64,000 bases of DNA from Hordeum vulgare subsp. vulgare (Eukaryota > Streptophyta > Magnoliopsida > Poales > Poaceae): the NCBI RefSeq assembly GCF_904849725.1, contig NC_058518.1:415283081-415347080 (forward strand), in the 5' to 3' direction. The position numbers were made by a program, and so were the translations under genes. Numbering within the stretch: the stretch's first letter is position 1; every line of letters starts with the position of its first letter. The notes beneath the pieces were generated by a model. It did not search any database and was not told where the DNA came from. It saw only the letters and a list, made by a program, of their open reading frames with translations. Positions 44,484 to 56,119 of the stretch are shown here, piece after piece.

Positions 44484-47400
44484 TGTAGTGACCCGACTCA
44501 AGACGAGCCAAGCCTCTGGTGTTTCCGTACCATCCCAAGATCATGCTGGTACACACACAGTACATAATGTATATATTCAAGAGTTCAATCACACAGCTTT
44601 ATTAATCAAATCTCATAAAGAGTACTTTGTTACAATAAAGGATTACAATAAAGTGGCTGAAGGCCATCTCATGAGATATCTAACGAAGACTAAGCGGAAG
44701 CATCAGGTAGACGAGTCCATCCGACTCCAAGGGCATGTCGCTGAGCGTAGATCGTCGCCTCACTCCTGGTCAGAAAAGTACTCTGCAACATGATACGTTG
44801 CAGCCATGTAGGTCAGCATATTGAATATGCCGGCAAGTCATCAAAGAGAGGGGGGTAAAATAATAATCAACTATCTCTACATGCATATTTGGCCGGTGGG
44901 GGTAAGTTTTGGATAAAAGCCAGTTTTATCCTACAACAAGAGGGGTTGAAAGCAAAATTTACTACAATGTTTGTTGTTAACGAGATGGTTCCGCCAACCA
45001 ATTCTTACCCGAATAGTTGTTAACACCCACATCATTATTTAGTTGTGTCGAGAGTTCAGGGGAAATTCAATGCCTTCGGCTCAAGTTGTCCATGACCGTG
45101 GACACGGCTAATCGATTAGGTTGGCACTCTGCAGAGTTTTGCACACGTTCCCCACAAGATTTGATCACCTCCGTGTTTGTCCTCGCACTTCAGGGTGTTT
45201 GAAGACCGGATGATCAAAACATGGTCTTTCAACGGGTCCCTCTGAATCCCTGTCGGTGCCCACCCATTCCTACCGTTCTTCTACATATGCTAGCACCGCC
45301 TGTCCAGAGTCGCCGCGTTGTCCAACCAAGCCAAAGCCCATAATGACTTGTGGCTGTGCAGGTAAGCCTTGAGTCTTGAAGTCTCCGTCCATCTCTTCGA
45401 GCCTGGGTGAAGCTTTCCGCAGGATGACATGGCCTCTCCAGCATCCCGGGCATCCACTGGGTTCTCCAGGGAGCCGATCAACCGTCCTTCACCCAGAGTT
45501 GCATTGCGTCCGAGGTCTTGAAAATCTTGTCTTAGTCCGGTCTTGATTATTATATCAACCTCGCATCACTCGTGATATACACTCAACCGATAACCCGTCT
45601 ACTCAAGCATAGCATTAAGAAGTTGTCGTCCCGGGGCCAAGTGTCGGGGTTGTTGTGTTCCTACCACATGATACTACAACTTAAGCTAAAGTTTCCAAGT
45701 ACCTAGGCAGCATGCAATTGGGCAAAGAAGGTGATCTACCATGCATCGAAAACATAGGAAAAATAACATGATCAAAATGACTTGCCTTGATGATAGTTGT
45801 CTTGCTCGAGCGCTTCTAAGTAACACGCTTCGCATTCCGGATGATCTACCGATACAAACACAAAGCACACCATAAGCAATTCAATCATGCCACAAGTAAA
45901 AATAACATCACAAGTAATGATTTGCGAAAGCCTAAGTAAAAGAATTCAACACGCGCCGGTATGGCAGAAACTTGTTTCTGTTGAAAACACCAGTAAAAAT
46001 ACTTTAAAAATTCTGAAACTTCTACCACAGTAAGATATTATCACTAGGAAGCAGTAGCAAAAAGAATCAACTCAAAATCATTTTTTAAACTCCTGGAATA
46101 GGCAAAACAAGGTTTAAACTAATTCTGCTCTAACTTATATTTTAAAATTTCAAACATAGACAAATTATATGTTTTTAAAAACTACAGGAAATTTTTGAGG
46201 TTCTGGAAAAATAATCAATGTCATTGGACTTCGGGATAAAAAGTTGTGGCTAAAACAAAACAGAAAGTTTCTGTTTTTGTAAACAGGCAGAAAAAATAAA
46301 ACTAACCTAGCTAACTAATGGGGTACACGTGGCAAGTAGCTATTGGCTGCGGAGGGTGTTTGTTTCATGGTTTGGAGCAAACGTCCTAGGCTTAACAAAA
46401 CCTGCTGGCTAAATTATTAAGTGAACTAAAAACCGTTGGTTTTTTCATATAGACCGAAGAGGTATATATGATCTAATCTAGGCCACTAGTTAAAGATCTA
46501 AGGGCTACCATGGATTAGAAGAAAGAACAGAGAGGGGGAGAAGAACTACCGAGCTGGGAGCAGTACTCCGGTGGGGGCGTGGCTGCCGGCGAGGGAGGGG
46601 GAGCTCCGGGGCGGTGGAGACGTCGGGGAGGCGGCGGCGGGGTGGTCGTCCTCCGAGGAGGCGGCGTCGGGGGGGACGGAGAGGGCGCTGTGGTGCAGGA
46701 GCTGCTCTGGCGGCGGCGCTGCAGGGGCTAGGGGCGGCGGCGGTTCAGCAGGGACGGGGTGGGAACGGGGTCGGCTCGGGGCGCTGGGTATTTATAGGCA
46801 AGGAGGGGGTGAGCTATGGAAGGGAGAGAGAGGACTCGGGGTAGGAAATCCCGAGTTTCCTGGGAGGGCTCGGCTCGGGCACTGGTATGGTAGGAGGAGG
46901 AAGAAGAAAGGCTGATGGGAGATTGGCTCAGCCAGGTGGGGCCCTTGGGCAGAGAGAGGGGGGAGAGGGAAGGGGTCGGTCGCCCTACACTTAAGGGATT
47001 CAATCCCGGGGCAGTGGGGATTCGGCCCAGCCTATAAGGCACTCAGGGGCGGCGGTTAAAGGAAAAAAATAACTTTCCTATTTCTAATTTTTCCGAGACA
47101 GAAAATAAAAACGAAAAAAAGGAAAGTAAATCAAAATATTAATATATGGTATTATATACCAAAAAAATCAGAAAAATATCCTCTACCCGAATAACATTTT
47201 TCCAAAGCAAAATAAAAACTTTAAAAAAAATTCAAAAATTCCCAAATTTGCTTTATTTCTTTTTGCAATTATTTTTGCAAAAGAACTTTGGGTTTTCTTG
47301 GCTCAAATATTTCAGAGATTTGCCCGCACTTTGGAGGGTCATTTTCCTCCGCTCTCTCTCTTGCGTGCAAGAGAGTTTTCTCCGGGCATTTCTCGCGCGA

Positions 47401-47526
47401 GGAAAAATGAAAATGCAAATCAAAAAGACGAAAGAAATTCACGAGCTAAATTTATTTCAATCACTTATGCATAGATGCTTAGCTACAATGTAAAACATTC
47501 CCAATTAGGAAAATTGGGATGTTACA
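44484..47526 (-). mobile_element. Middle LTR of the tandem chromovirus, mosaic
   Basis: TGTA...TACA ends and 3043 bp. It serves as 3' LTR of the right internal region and 5' LTR of the left one. From 44484 to about 46483 it more often agrees with the right LTR, for example TGTAGTGACCCGACTC against TGTAGCGACCCGATC in the left LTR. From about 46530 to 47526 it agrees almost perfectly with the left LTR and lacks the right LTR's 26-bp insertion, longer G-run and many substitutions. Confidence 0.88.
46789..46796 (-). promoter_or_regulatory. TATA box of middle LTR
   Basis: Minus-strand TATAAATA, same context as in the left LTR. Confidence 0.6.
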
Positions 47527-47540
47527 AACCTACCCACCTT
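47527..47540 (-). promoter_or_regulatory. Polypurine tract, right internal region
   Basis: Minus-strand AAGGTGGGTAGGTT, directly before the middle LTR start. Confidence 0.75.
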
Positions 47541-50500
47541 AAGATGAATCTCGCCCTCGAGATTCGGGTTGGCTAGAAAACAGGTGCGGGTGGTCTTGAC
47601 GAAGATCCTCTTCTCGTTCCGAGGTGCCTTCTTCCTCGGTGTGGTGGCTCCACAACACCTTGCAGAACTTGATGATCTTGCTGCGGGTAACTCTGTTGGC
47701 AGTCTCGAGAATCCGGACGGGTTTCTCCTCATACGTCAGATCACTGTCAAGTTGTATGGCCTCTAGGGGCACTGTATCTCTCAACGGAACATCGGCCATC
47801 TCAACGTGGCATTTCTTCAACTGGGAAACATGGAAGACATCATGAACTCCGGACTATCCTTCCGGCAGTTCCACTTTGTATGCAACTTCGCCTCTACATT
47901 CAAGAATTTTGTAGGGGCCAATGAAACGAGGTGCTGATTTTCCTTTCACACCAAATCTCTTGATTCCTCGAAGTGGAGACACCCGAAGATATGCTCGGTC
48001 TCCCACTTCGTACGTTACTTCCTTGCGTTTGCTGTCAGCATAACTTTTCTGCCTGGACTGAGCTATCTTGAGTCGGTCACGAATAAGCTTGACCTTCTCT
48101 TCAGAATCTTGGATGAGGCCGGGACCAAAAAGTTGTCGGTCTCCAACTCCATCCCACATCAACGGTGTTCTGCACCTCCTTCCGTATAGAGCTTCGAAAG
48201 GGGCCATCTTCAGACTGGTCTGGTAGCTGTTGTTGTATGAGAACTCGGTATAAGGTAAATTGTCATCCCAACTAGACCCATAGTCTAGTGCGCAAAGCTC
48301 TCAACATGTCCTCCAGAATCTGATTAACTCTCTCGGTCTGTCCATCTGTCTACGGGTGAAAAGCTGTACTAAACTCCAATCTTGTTCCCAAGGTTTCATG
48401 CAGTTGGTGCCAAAATTTTGATGTGAACTGCGTCCCTCTATCGGACACAATGCTCTTCGGTATTCCGTGCAGACATACGATCCTCGTCATATATATCTTG
48501 GCCAGCTTGGCACTCGTGTAAGTAGTCTTCACCGGAATGAAGTGAGCTACCTTGGTCAAACGATCGACCACAACCCAAATAGAATCATAGCCAGAACGGG
48601 TCCGAGGTAATCATGTGATGAAGTCCATACCAAGCTTTTCCCATTTCCACTCGGGTATCGGCAGAGGTTGGATCAAACCTGCTGGCTTCTGATGCTCGGC
48701 TTTTACTCGCTGACAAACATCGCATATAGCTACGTACTCGGCAATGTCTTTCTTCAATCCTGTCCACCAGAAACTTTCTTTCAGATCCAGATACATCTTG
48801 GTGTTGCCGGGGTGTATCGAGTACGGGGAATCATGAGCCTCCTGAAGTATCAACTTCCTGAGTTCGGGATCATTGGGCACATAGATGCGATCCTCAAACC
48901 ATAAAGTTCCATGTTCATCCTCACGAAAACCTTTAGCCTTCCCGTCTTCCATTTTCTGCTTAATCTCAGCTATCTCCTTGTCTGCTTTCTGTGCTTCGCG
49001 GATCTTTTCTGTCAAAATGGACTGAATTTCCAGAGTGGCAACAAATCCTCTTGGAACTATCTCCAATTTGAGCTCTCCGAGGTCATCGACTAACTCCTGG
49101 GGTAAACCTCCCGCTGTGAGTGTGTTCACATAACTCTTGCGGCTCAACGCATCGGCTACAACATTTGCCTTGCCTGGGTGATAATGCAATCTCATGTCAT
49201 AGTCCTTGATCAACTCTAGCCATCGCCTCTGTCTGAGGTTCAACTCCTTCTGCGTGAAGATATATTTCAGGATCTTGTGATCAGTGTAAACATCACAACT
49301 GTTTCCGATCAGGAAATGTCTCCAAGTCTTGAGAGCGTGCACTACGGCTGCTAGTTCCAAGTCATGTGTGGCATAATTCAACTCATGAGGTCTGAGCTGT
49401 CTGGATGCATAGGCTACAACTTTGCCTTCTTGCATGAGCACTCCTCCGAGTCCTAGACGAGAAGCGTCACAATAAACTTGGAAATCCTTCCGAATGTTCG
49501 GCAATATCAGCACTGGGGCTGTAACAAGATGTTTCCTCAGCTCTTGAAAACTGGTTTCACATTCCTCAGTCCAAATATACTTGGATTCCTTCTTCAACAA
49601 CTCTGTCATGGGCTTGGAAATCTTTGAGAAATTCTCAATGAACCTACGGTAATATCCGGCAAGTCCGAGGAAACTGCGGATCTCCTTCACTGAAGTGGGT
49701 GCTACCCATTCGGTGACTGCTGCGACCTTGGCAGGGTCCACTGCTATTCCTTCTCCTGAGATGACGTGTCCGAGAAATCCGACTTCCTTCAACCAAAACT
49801 CACATTTGCTGAACTTTGCATATAGCTTATGCTCTCGAAGTTTCTCCAGAACTAGACGCAGATGTTCCTTGTGTTCCTCTTCGTTCTTGGAGAATATCAG
49901 TATGTCATCGATGAACACCACGACAAACTTGTCCAAGTACTCCATAAATACCTTGTTCATCAGATTCATGAAATATGCCGGAGCATTAGTCAGTCCAAAT
50001 GACATGACCGTGTACTCATACAAGCCGTACCGAGTGGTAAAGGCTGTCTTGGGTATATCTTGTTCACGAATCTTCAACTGATGATACCCGGATCGAAGAT
50101 CGATCTTTGAGAATACGCGAGCTCCAACTAACTGATCAGATCATCGGCAAGGGGTACTTGTTCTTGATGGTCACATCGTTTAATGCACGATAATCGACAA
50201 CCATTCTCAAGGACTTGTCCTTCTTTTCAACCAAGAGCACTGGGGCTCCCCAAGGTGAAGAACTTGGGCGAATATACCCTTTGTCCAATAACTCCTTAAT
50301 TTGCTTCTTGATTTCTATCAAGTCATTTGCGGGCATCCGATAAGGTCTCTTGGATATCGGGGTTGTTCCGGGTAATAGCTCAATCAAGAATTCAATCTCT
50401 CTATCGGGTGGCATGCCCAGCAATTCCTCCGAAAATACATCTGGGTACTCCTGTACAATTGGTACTTCCTCCTGGACTACTCCCATGAGAGAGTTTACTC

Positions 50501-50999
50501 GCTTACTCCGTGTCGGGCGCTGAGACACGTACTTAATCCGCTTCTGCTCGGGGGTGGTGAGCAAAATAGACTTAAGGGCACAATCGATATTCCCTTCATA
50601 CTTGGCCAACCAATCCATGCCTAGGATTACATCCAATCCCTGGGACTCTAATACGATGAGGTCGGTGGGAAAATTATGGTTCCCGATGTTGAGACTCAAA
50701 GCATGGCATCCTATCCCGGCTGTCATCATGCCTCCTGGGGAACTGACCTTAATAGGTTGGCTGAGGGTTCTAGTTGGCAAACTATACTTTTCCACAACTA
50801 CCCTTGATATGAATGAATGTGTTGCACCAGAATCAAAAAGTACCAATACTGGACGTGAATTTAGCAAAAACTTACCAACCACAGTATCGGGGTGATCATA
50901 GACCTCTTCAACATCAAGGTGGTTCACCTGAGCTCGTGGAAAAGGATTGGGCTTCTTTGCTGCAGAGTTGCCGTTGCCGTTTCCATTTCCCTGCTTGTT
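47539..50999 (-). pseudogene. pol: Pol, right copy
   Basis: Same domains and order as the left copy, with about 9 substitutions across 3.5-4.5 kb by eye. RT (from the KIREQDIP motif), RNase H and the integrase zinc region form one open frame of 488 codons (48611-50077), since the CAG at the position of the left copy's private TAG is kept. The shared lesions remain: frameshift at about 50136 in RT, TGA at 48611, a stop at 48350 and frameshift before 48207, TAG at 47854. The protease with DSGATHSF lies in 50136-50927. Neither copy can make a complete polyprotein. Confidence 0.92.
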
Positions 51000-51992
51000 C
51001 TAGGGACATTCAGTGGCATAGTGTCCCGTCTTCTGACACTTGAAGCAAGTGATGTGAGTCAGATCCTTCTGAGCTAGAGCTGAATGCTGCTGAGTGCCAG
51101 TACCGCCATTCTTGAAGTTGTTGTTGTTGTGGTGGTTCCCATTTCCTCCATGGTTGTGGCCTCCATGGTTGTGCACGGGGTGGTTATGCTGAACGTGTCC
51201 TCCAAACTTACCGGATCCAGTCCCGGTATTCCCTGGATAAGGGGTGTAGCGAGGCTTCTGCTGAGTGCCGGAGTTGAACTTTCCAACCCCATACTTTCGC
51301 TTGCGGTTCTCAATCTGCTGGTGTTTCCCCTCCAAGATGAGGGCCTTATCAACCAGCTCCTGGTAGTTGTTGAAGGTGGCTACCGTCAACTGAATGCTCA
51401 GCTCATCATTCAGTCCTTCCAAGAACTTTTCCTGCTTGGCCGCATCATCGGCCACATCTCCAGGTGCATAATGGGCGAGCATGCTGAATTCATTGACGTA
51501 CTGAGCCACAGAGCTATTCCCCTGGCGTAAGTTGCGAAACTCACGCTTCTTGAGACTCATTGCACCAGCTGAGACATGCGCGGTGCGGAAGGCTTGCTTG
51601 AATTGCTCCCAAGTGACTCCAGCAATGGGATAAGTGGTGGTGTAGTTCTCCCACCAAGCAGCTGCAGGGCCTTCAAGTTGATGCGCGGCAAAATGCACCT
51701 TCTCAGCTTCAGAACAACCAGCGGTGATGAGTTCACGCTCCATCTTGCGGAGCCAATCATCTGCCACAATGGGTTCAATGCTGCTGGAGAAAGTTGGAGG
51801 GTTCAACCTCAGAAAACGGGTGAGATTGTTAGCCTGGGGTGGATGATGGTTGTTGTTGTTGTTCTGGTTCTGAATGATCAGCTGCATCAGGGTGTTTTGT
51901 TGCTGGATCAACTGGGTGAGTTCCGGCGGAAAGTTGGACTCAGGGGCGCGTCTCGGAGGCATCTGATGTTTGTAGAGGGGTGAGATTAGCAT
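51000..51992 (-). CDS. gag: Gag, right copy (330 codons)
   Basis: Same protein as the left copy. Two differences are visible in the Asn-rich N-terminus: one fewer Asn (a GTT repeat unit lost near 51855) and Asp to Asn after PPQA. The zinc knuckle CFKCQKTGHYATEC is intact. It ends at the same TAG (51000-51002). Confidence 0.9.
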   Translation of the reverse strand: MLISPLYKHQMPPRRAPESNFPPELTQLIQQQNTLMQLIIQNQNNNNNHHPPQANNLTRFLRLNPPTFSSSIEPIVADDWLRKMERELITAGCSEAEKVHFAAHQLEGPAAAWWENYTTTYPIAGVTWEQFKQAFRTAHVSAGAMSLKKREFRNLRQGNSSVAQYVNEFSMLAHYAPGDVADDAAKQEKFLEGLNDELSIQLTVATFNNYQELVDKALILEGKHQQIENRKRKYGVGKFNSGTQQKPRYTPYPGNTGTGSGKFGGHVQHNHPVHNHGGHNHGGNGNHHNNNNFKNGGTGTQQHSALAQKDLTHITCFKCQKTGHYATECP

Positions 51993-52172
51993 AGAACAAT
52001 GGTCTAAGAGTAATTACACTACCCATATGAATGCAACACACAAGTATCACACCACACATTTTATTCAATCATCACAAGGTTCACACGATGGTACAAAATT
52101 CAATAATCCTAAACATCGGCCTAAAACGTAAAACGATAAAGTAAATTTGGTGGTCTAGTCTAAGTGTCCTCC

Positions 52173-52880
52173 TCAGAATAGCATGGTGGCGGGTCCTTCG
52201 GTGGAGCTTTCTTCATAGTCCTCGTCGTTGCTGATCAAGGGGGCTACGTCTCCTTCGGGATGAAGGTTCTCGCCCATGTCCAGTTCCTCCTCCAGGTATG
52301 CAACTCGAGTCTTCAGCTTCTCGATCCGCTCCAGAAAGTCCTTCACCTCCAGCTCATGTTCATAGTGGGCTTCCCGGGCTGCATCTTCAAGTTCAAGCTC
52401 TCGGAGTGACAATTGCTTGATCTTCCTGGCGTCCTTGATCACGTGATACTCCAGAGTCCCGCTATGCTTCTCCAAGGTCTGGGCATAAGACAAGAGAGCG
52501 TCCTTGGTCTTGCTTGAGATGATATCTCCGTCTTCGTTTCTCCGGGATACGGCGAATAGGTGTGGAGAAATAGGGCAGCCTTTGTATTCTTCCTTGATAC
52601 GTCCGAGTGCACAATGGATCGCCATGTCCCTTCCGAGAATCTAGTTGGGTGCGATGAACTTGAAATCCATCGGCTCAGTGCGCGGCTGGAATGTCCTTTC
52701 GGGAATGTGCACCTCGATCCTGTAGCGTGAATCCTCCGGGTAAGACGAAGTTGGCTTCCCTGTGATAGTCGACAGAGCAATCCTCAAGTCCTTGGTGATC
52801 TGCACCAGCTCCTTTCCGAACGGCATAGTGGTGTCGGGCTGGCAAAACTCCGTGAACTTAACAGGGACGAACGTGGCCAT
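52173..52880 (-). pseudogene. Extra ORF (orf0-like), right copy, one stop
   Basis: Same ORF as 43627-44334, interrupted by TAG at 52641-52643, which replaces the Trp of PNWILGRDM. Other changes against the left copy: IPGRTF to IPERTF, SPDLFALS to SPHLFAVS. The rest of the frame, including the coiled-coil-like and acidic parts, is open (52173-52625). Confidence 0.75.
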
Positions 52881-53012
52881 CTAAAACATTGGAAAATCGG
52901 AGAGAAGTCAGAAATGATCAGAAGAGGAAATAGAAGATTTATAGACATAAGAGAAAATAGTTTTCTTCCTAAGGCTTTTCCATTCCTAGAGGTTACGTCC
53001 TAAGGTCAGCGT

Positions 53013-53025
53013 GGCTCTGATACCA
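53013..53025 (-). promoter_or_regulatory. Primer binding site (tRNA-iMet), right internal region
   Basis: Minus-strand TGGTATCAGAGCC, four bases after the right LTR end at 53030. Confidence 0.9.
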
Positions 53026-53029
53026 TTTC

Positions 53030-56000
53030 TGTAGTGACCCGACTCAAGACGAGCCAAGCCTCTGGTGTTTCCGTACCATCCCAAGATCATGCTGGTACAC
53101 ACACAGTACATAATGTATATATTCAAGAGTTCAATCACACAGCTTTATTAATCGAATCTCATAAAGAGTACTTTGTTACAATAAAGGATTACAATAAAGT
53201 GGCTGAAGGCCATCTCATGAGATATCTAACGAAGACTAAGCGGAAGCATCAGGTAGACGAGTCCATCCGACTCCAAGGGCATGTCGCTGAGCGTAGATCG
53301 TAGCCTCACTCCTGGTCAGAAAAGTACTCTGCAACATGATACGTTGCAGCCATGTAGGTCAGCATATTGAATATGCCGGCAAGTCATCAAAGAGAGGGGG
53401 GTAAAATAATAATCAACTATCTCTACATGCATATTTGGCCGGTGGGGGTAAGTTTTGCATAAAAGCCAGTTTTATCCTACAACAAGAGGGGTTGAAAGCA
53501 AAATTTACTACAATGTTTGTTGTTAACAAGATGGTTCCGCCAACCAATTCTCGTACCCGAATAGTTGTTAACACCCACATCATTATTTAGTTGTGTCGAG
53601 AGTTCAGGGGAAATTCAATGCCTTCGGCTCAAGTTGTCCATGACCGTGGACAAGGCTAATCGATTAGGTTGGGCACTCTGCAGAGTTTTGCACACGTTCC
53701 CCACAAGATTTGATCACCTCCTTGTTTGTCCTCGCACTTCAGGGTGTTTGAAGACCGGATGATCAAAACATGGTCTTTCAACGGGTCCCTCTGAATCCCT
53801 GTCGGTGCCCATCCATTCCTACCGTTCTTCTACATCTACTAGCACCGCCTGTCCAGAGTCGCCGCGTTGTCCAACCAAGCCAAAGCCCATAATGACTTGT
53901 GGCTGTGCAGGTAAGCCTTGAGTCTTGAAGTCTCCGTCCATCTCTTCGAGCCTGGGTGAAGCTTTCTGCAGGATGACATGGCCTCTCCAGCATCCCGGGC
54001 ATCCACTGTGTTCTCCAGGGAGCCGATCAACCGTCCTTCACCCAGAGTTGCATTGCGTCCGAGGTCTTGAAAATCTTGTCTTAGTCCGGTCTTGATTATT
54101 ATATCAACCTCGCATCACTCGTGATATACACTCAACCGATAACCCGTCTACTCAAGCATAGCATTAAGAAGTTGTCGTCCCGGGGCCAAGTGTCGGGGTT
54201 GTTGTGTTCCTACCACATGATACTACAACTTAAGCTAAAGTTTCCAAGTACCTAGGCAGCATGCAATTGGGCAAAGAAGGTGATCTACCATGCATCGAAA
54301 ACATAGGAAAAATAACATGATCAAAATGACTTGCCTTGATGATAGTTGTCTTTCTCGAGCGCTTCTAAGTAACACGCTTCGCACTCCGGATGATCTACCG
54401 ATACAAACACAAAGCACACCATAAGCAATTCAATCATGCCACAAGTAAAAATAACATCACAAGTAATGATTTGCGAAAGCCTAAGTAAAAGAATTCAACA
54501 CGCGCCGGTATGGCAGAAACTTGTTTCTGTTGAAAACACCAGTAAAAATATTTAAAACTTCTGAAACTTCTACCACAGTAAGATTTTATCACTAGGAAGC
54601 AGTAGCAAAAAGAATCAACTCAAAATCATTTTTTAAACTCCTGGAATAGGCAAAACAAGGTTTAAACTAATTCTGCTCTAACTTATATTTTAAAATTTCA
54701 AACATAGACAAATTATATGTTTTTAAAAACTACAGGAAATTTTTGAGGTGCTGGAAAAATAATCAATGTCATTGGACTTCGGGATAAAAAGTTGTGGCTA
54801 AAACAAAACAGAAAGTTTCTGTTTTTGTAAACAGGCAGAAAAAATAAAACTAACCTAGCTAACTAATGGGGTACACGTGGCAAGTAGCTATTGGCTGCGG
54901 AGGGTGTTTGTTTCATGGTTTGGAGCAAACGTCCTAGGCTTAACAAAACCTGCTGGCTAAATTATTAAGTGAACTAAAAACCGTTGGTTTTCTCATATAG
55001 ACCGAAGAGGTATATATGATCTAATCTAGGCCACTAGTTAAAGATCTAAGGGCTACCATGGATTAGAAGAAAGAACAAAGAGGGGGAGAAGAACTACCGA
55101 GCTGGGAGCAGTACTCCGGTGGGGGCGTGGCTGCCGGCGAGGGAGGGGGAGCTCCGGGGCGGTGGAGACGTCGGGGAGGCGGCGGCGGGGTGGTCCTCCT
55201 CCGAGGAGGCGGCGGCGGGGGGGGGGGGGACGGAGAGGGCGCTGTGGTGCTGCTCCCAGGGGCTGAAGTGGGCAGCAGGAGCTGCTCCGGCGGCGGCGCT
55301 GCAGGGGCTAGGGGCGGCGGCGGTTCGGCGGGGACGGGGTGGGAACGGGGTCGGCTCGGGGCGCTGGGTATTTATAGGCTAGGGGCGGGTGAGCTATGGA
55401 AGGGAGAGAGAGGACTCGGGGTAGGAAATCCCGAGTTTCCTGGGAGGGCTCGGCTCGGGCACTGGTATGGTAGGAGGAGGAAGAAGAAAGGCTGACGGGA
55501 GATTTGCTCGGCCAGGTGGGGCCCTTGGGCAGAGAGAGGGGGAGGAGAGGGAAGGGGTCGGTCGCCCTACACTTAAGGGATTCAATCCCGGGGCAGTGGG
55601 GATTCGGCCCAGCCTATAAGGCACTCGGGGGCGGCGGTTAAAGGAAAAAAATAACTTTCCTATTTCTAATTTTTCCGAGACAGAAAATGAAAACGAAAAA
55701 AAGGAAAGTAAATCAAAATATTAATATATGGTATTATATACCAAAAAAATCAGAAAAATATCCTCTACCCGAATAACATTTTTCCATAGCAAAATAAAAA
55801 CTTTAAAAAAATGTTTTTTTCAGAAATTCCCAAATTTGCTTTATTTCTTTTTGCAATTATTTTTGCAAAAGAACTTTGGGTTTTCTTGGCTCAAATATTT
55901 CAGAGATTTGCCCACACTTTGGAGGGTCATTTTCCTCCGCTCTCTCTCTTGCGTGCAAGAGAGTTTTCTCCGGGCATTTCTCGCGCGAGGAAAAATGAAA

Positions 56001-56114
56001 ATGCAAATCGAAAAGACGAAAGAAATTCACGAGCTAAATTTATTTCAATCACTTATGCATAGATGCTTAGCTACAATGGAAAACATTCCCAATTAGGAAA
56101 ATTGGGATGTTACA
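53030..56114 (-). mobile_element. Right LTR (5' LTR) of the tandem chromovirus
   Basis: 3085 bp, longest of the three, with TGTA...TACA ends. Private features in its right third: a 13-G run at 55217-55229 (7 G in the left LTR), a 26-bp insertion at 55251-55276, and a T-rich change near 55810-55820 (ATGTTTTTTTCAG). TATA box is at 55369-55376. The frames on either strand are not genes. Confidence 0.9.
55369..55376 (-). promoter_or_regulatory. TATA box of right LTR
   Basis: Minus-strand TATAAATA. As this is the 5' LTR of the array, it would be the promoter for any full-length transcript. Confidence 0.6.
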
Positions 56115-56119
56115 ACAAG
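56115..56119. repeat. Target site duplication, right copy (ACAAG)
   Basis: Directly follows ...GTTACA of the right LTR and is identical to 35927-35931. Confidence 0.9.

Larger units (their letters stand above)
35932..56114 (-). mobile_element. Tandem chromovirus: LTR-internal-LTR-internal-LTR (20.2 kb)
   Basis: Three LTRs of 3045, 3043 and 3085 bp (35932-38976, 44484-47526, 53030-56114) separate two internal regions of about 5.5 kb, all in the same minus orientation. Each internal region has its own PBS, extra ORF, gag, pol and PPT. The whole array is bounded by the perfect duplication ACAAG, and no duplication surrounds the middle LTR. It therefore arose from a single insertion that later gained a second internal region. 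Domain order PR-RT-RH-IN and a chromodomain-like tail place it among Ty3/gypsy chromoviruses (Tekay/Del type by resemblance), as for gypsy-1. Confidence 0.92.

Noticed and set aside
35932..56114. Assembly artefact as explanation of the tandem chromovirus
   Set aside because: The two units differ at many scattered sites and have private stops, and the outer LTRs differ by a 26-bp insertion. A simple duplicated contig would be identical. Long reads remain the final test.
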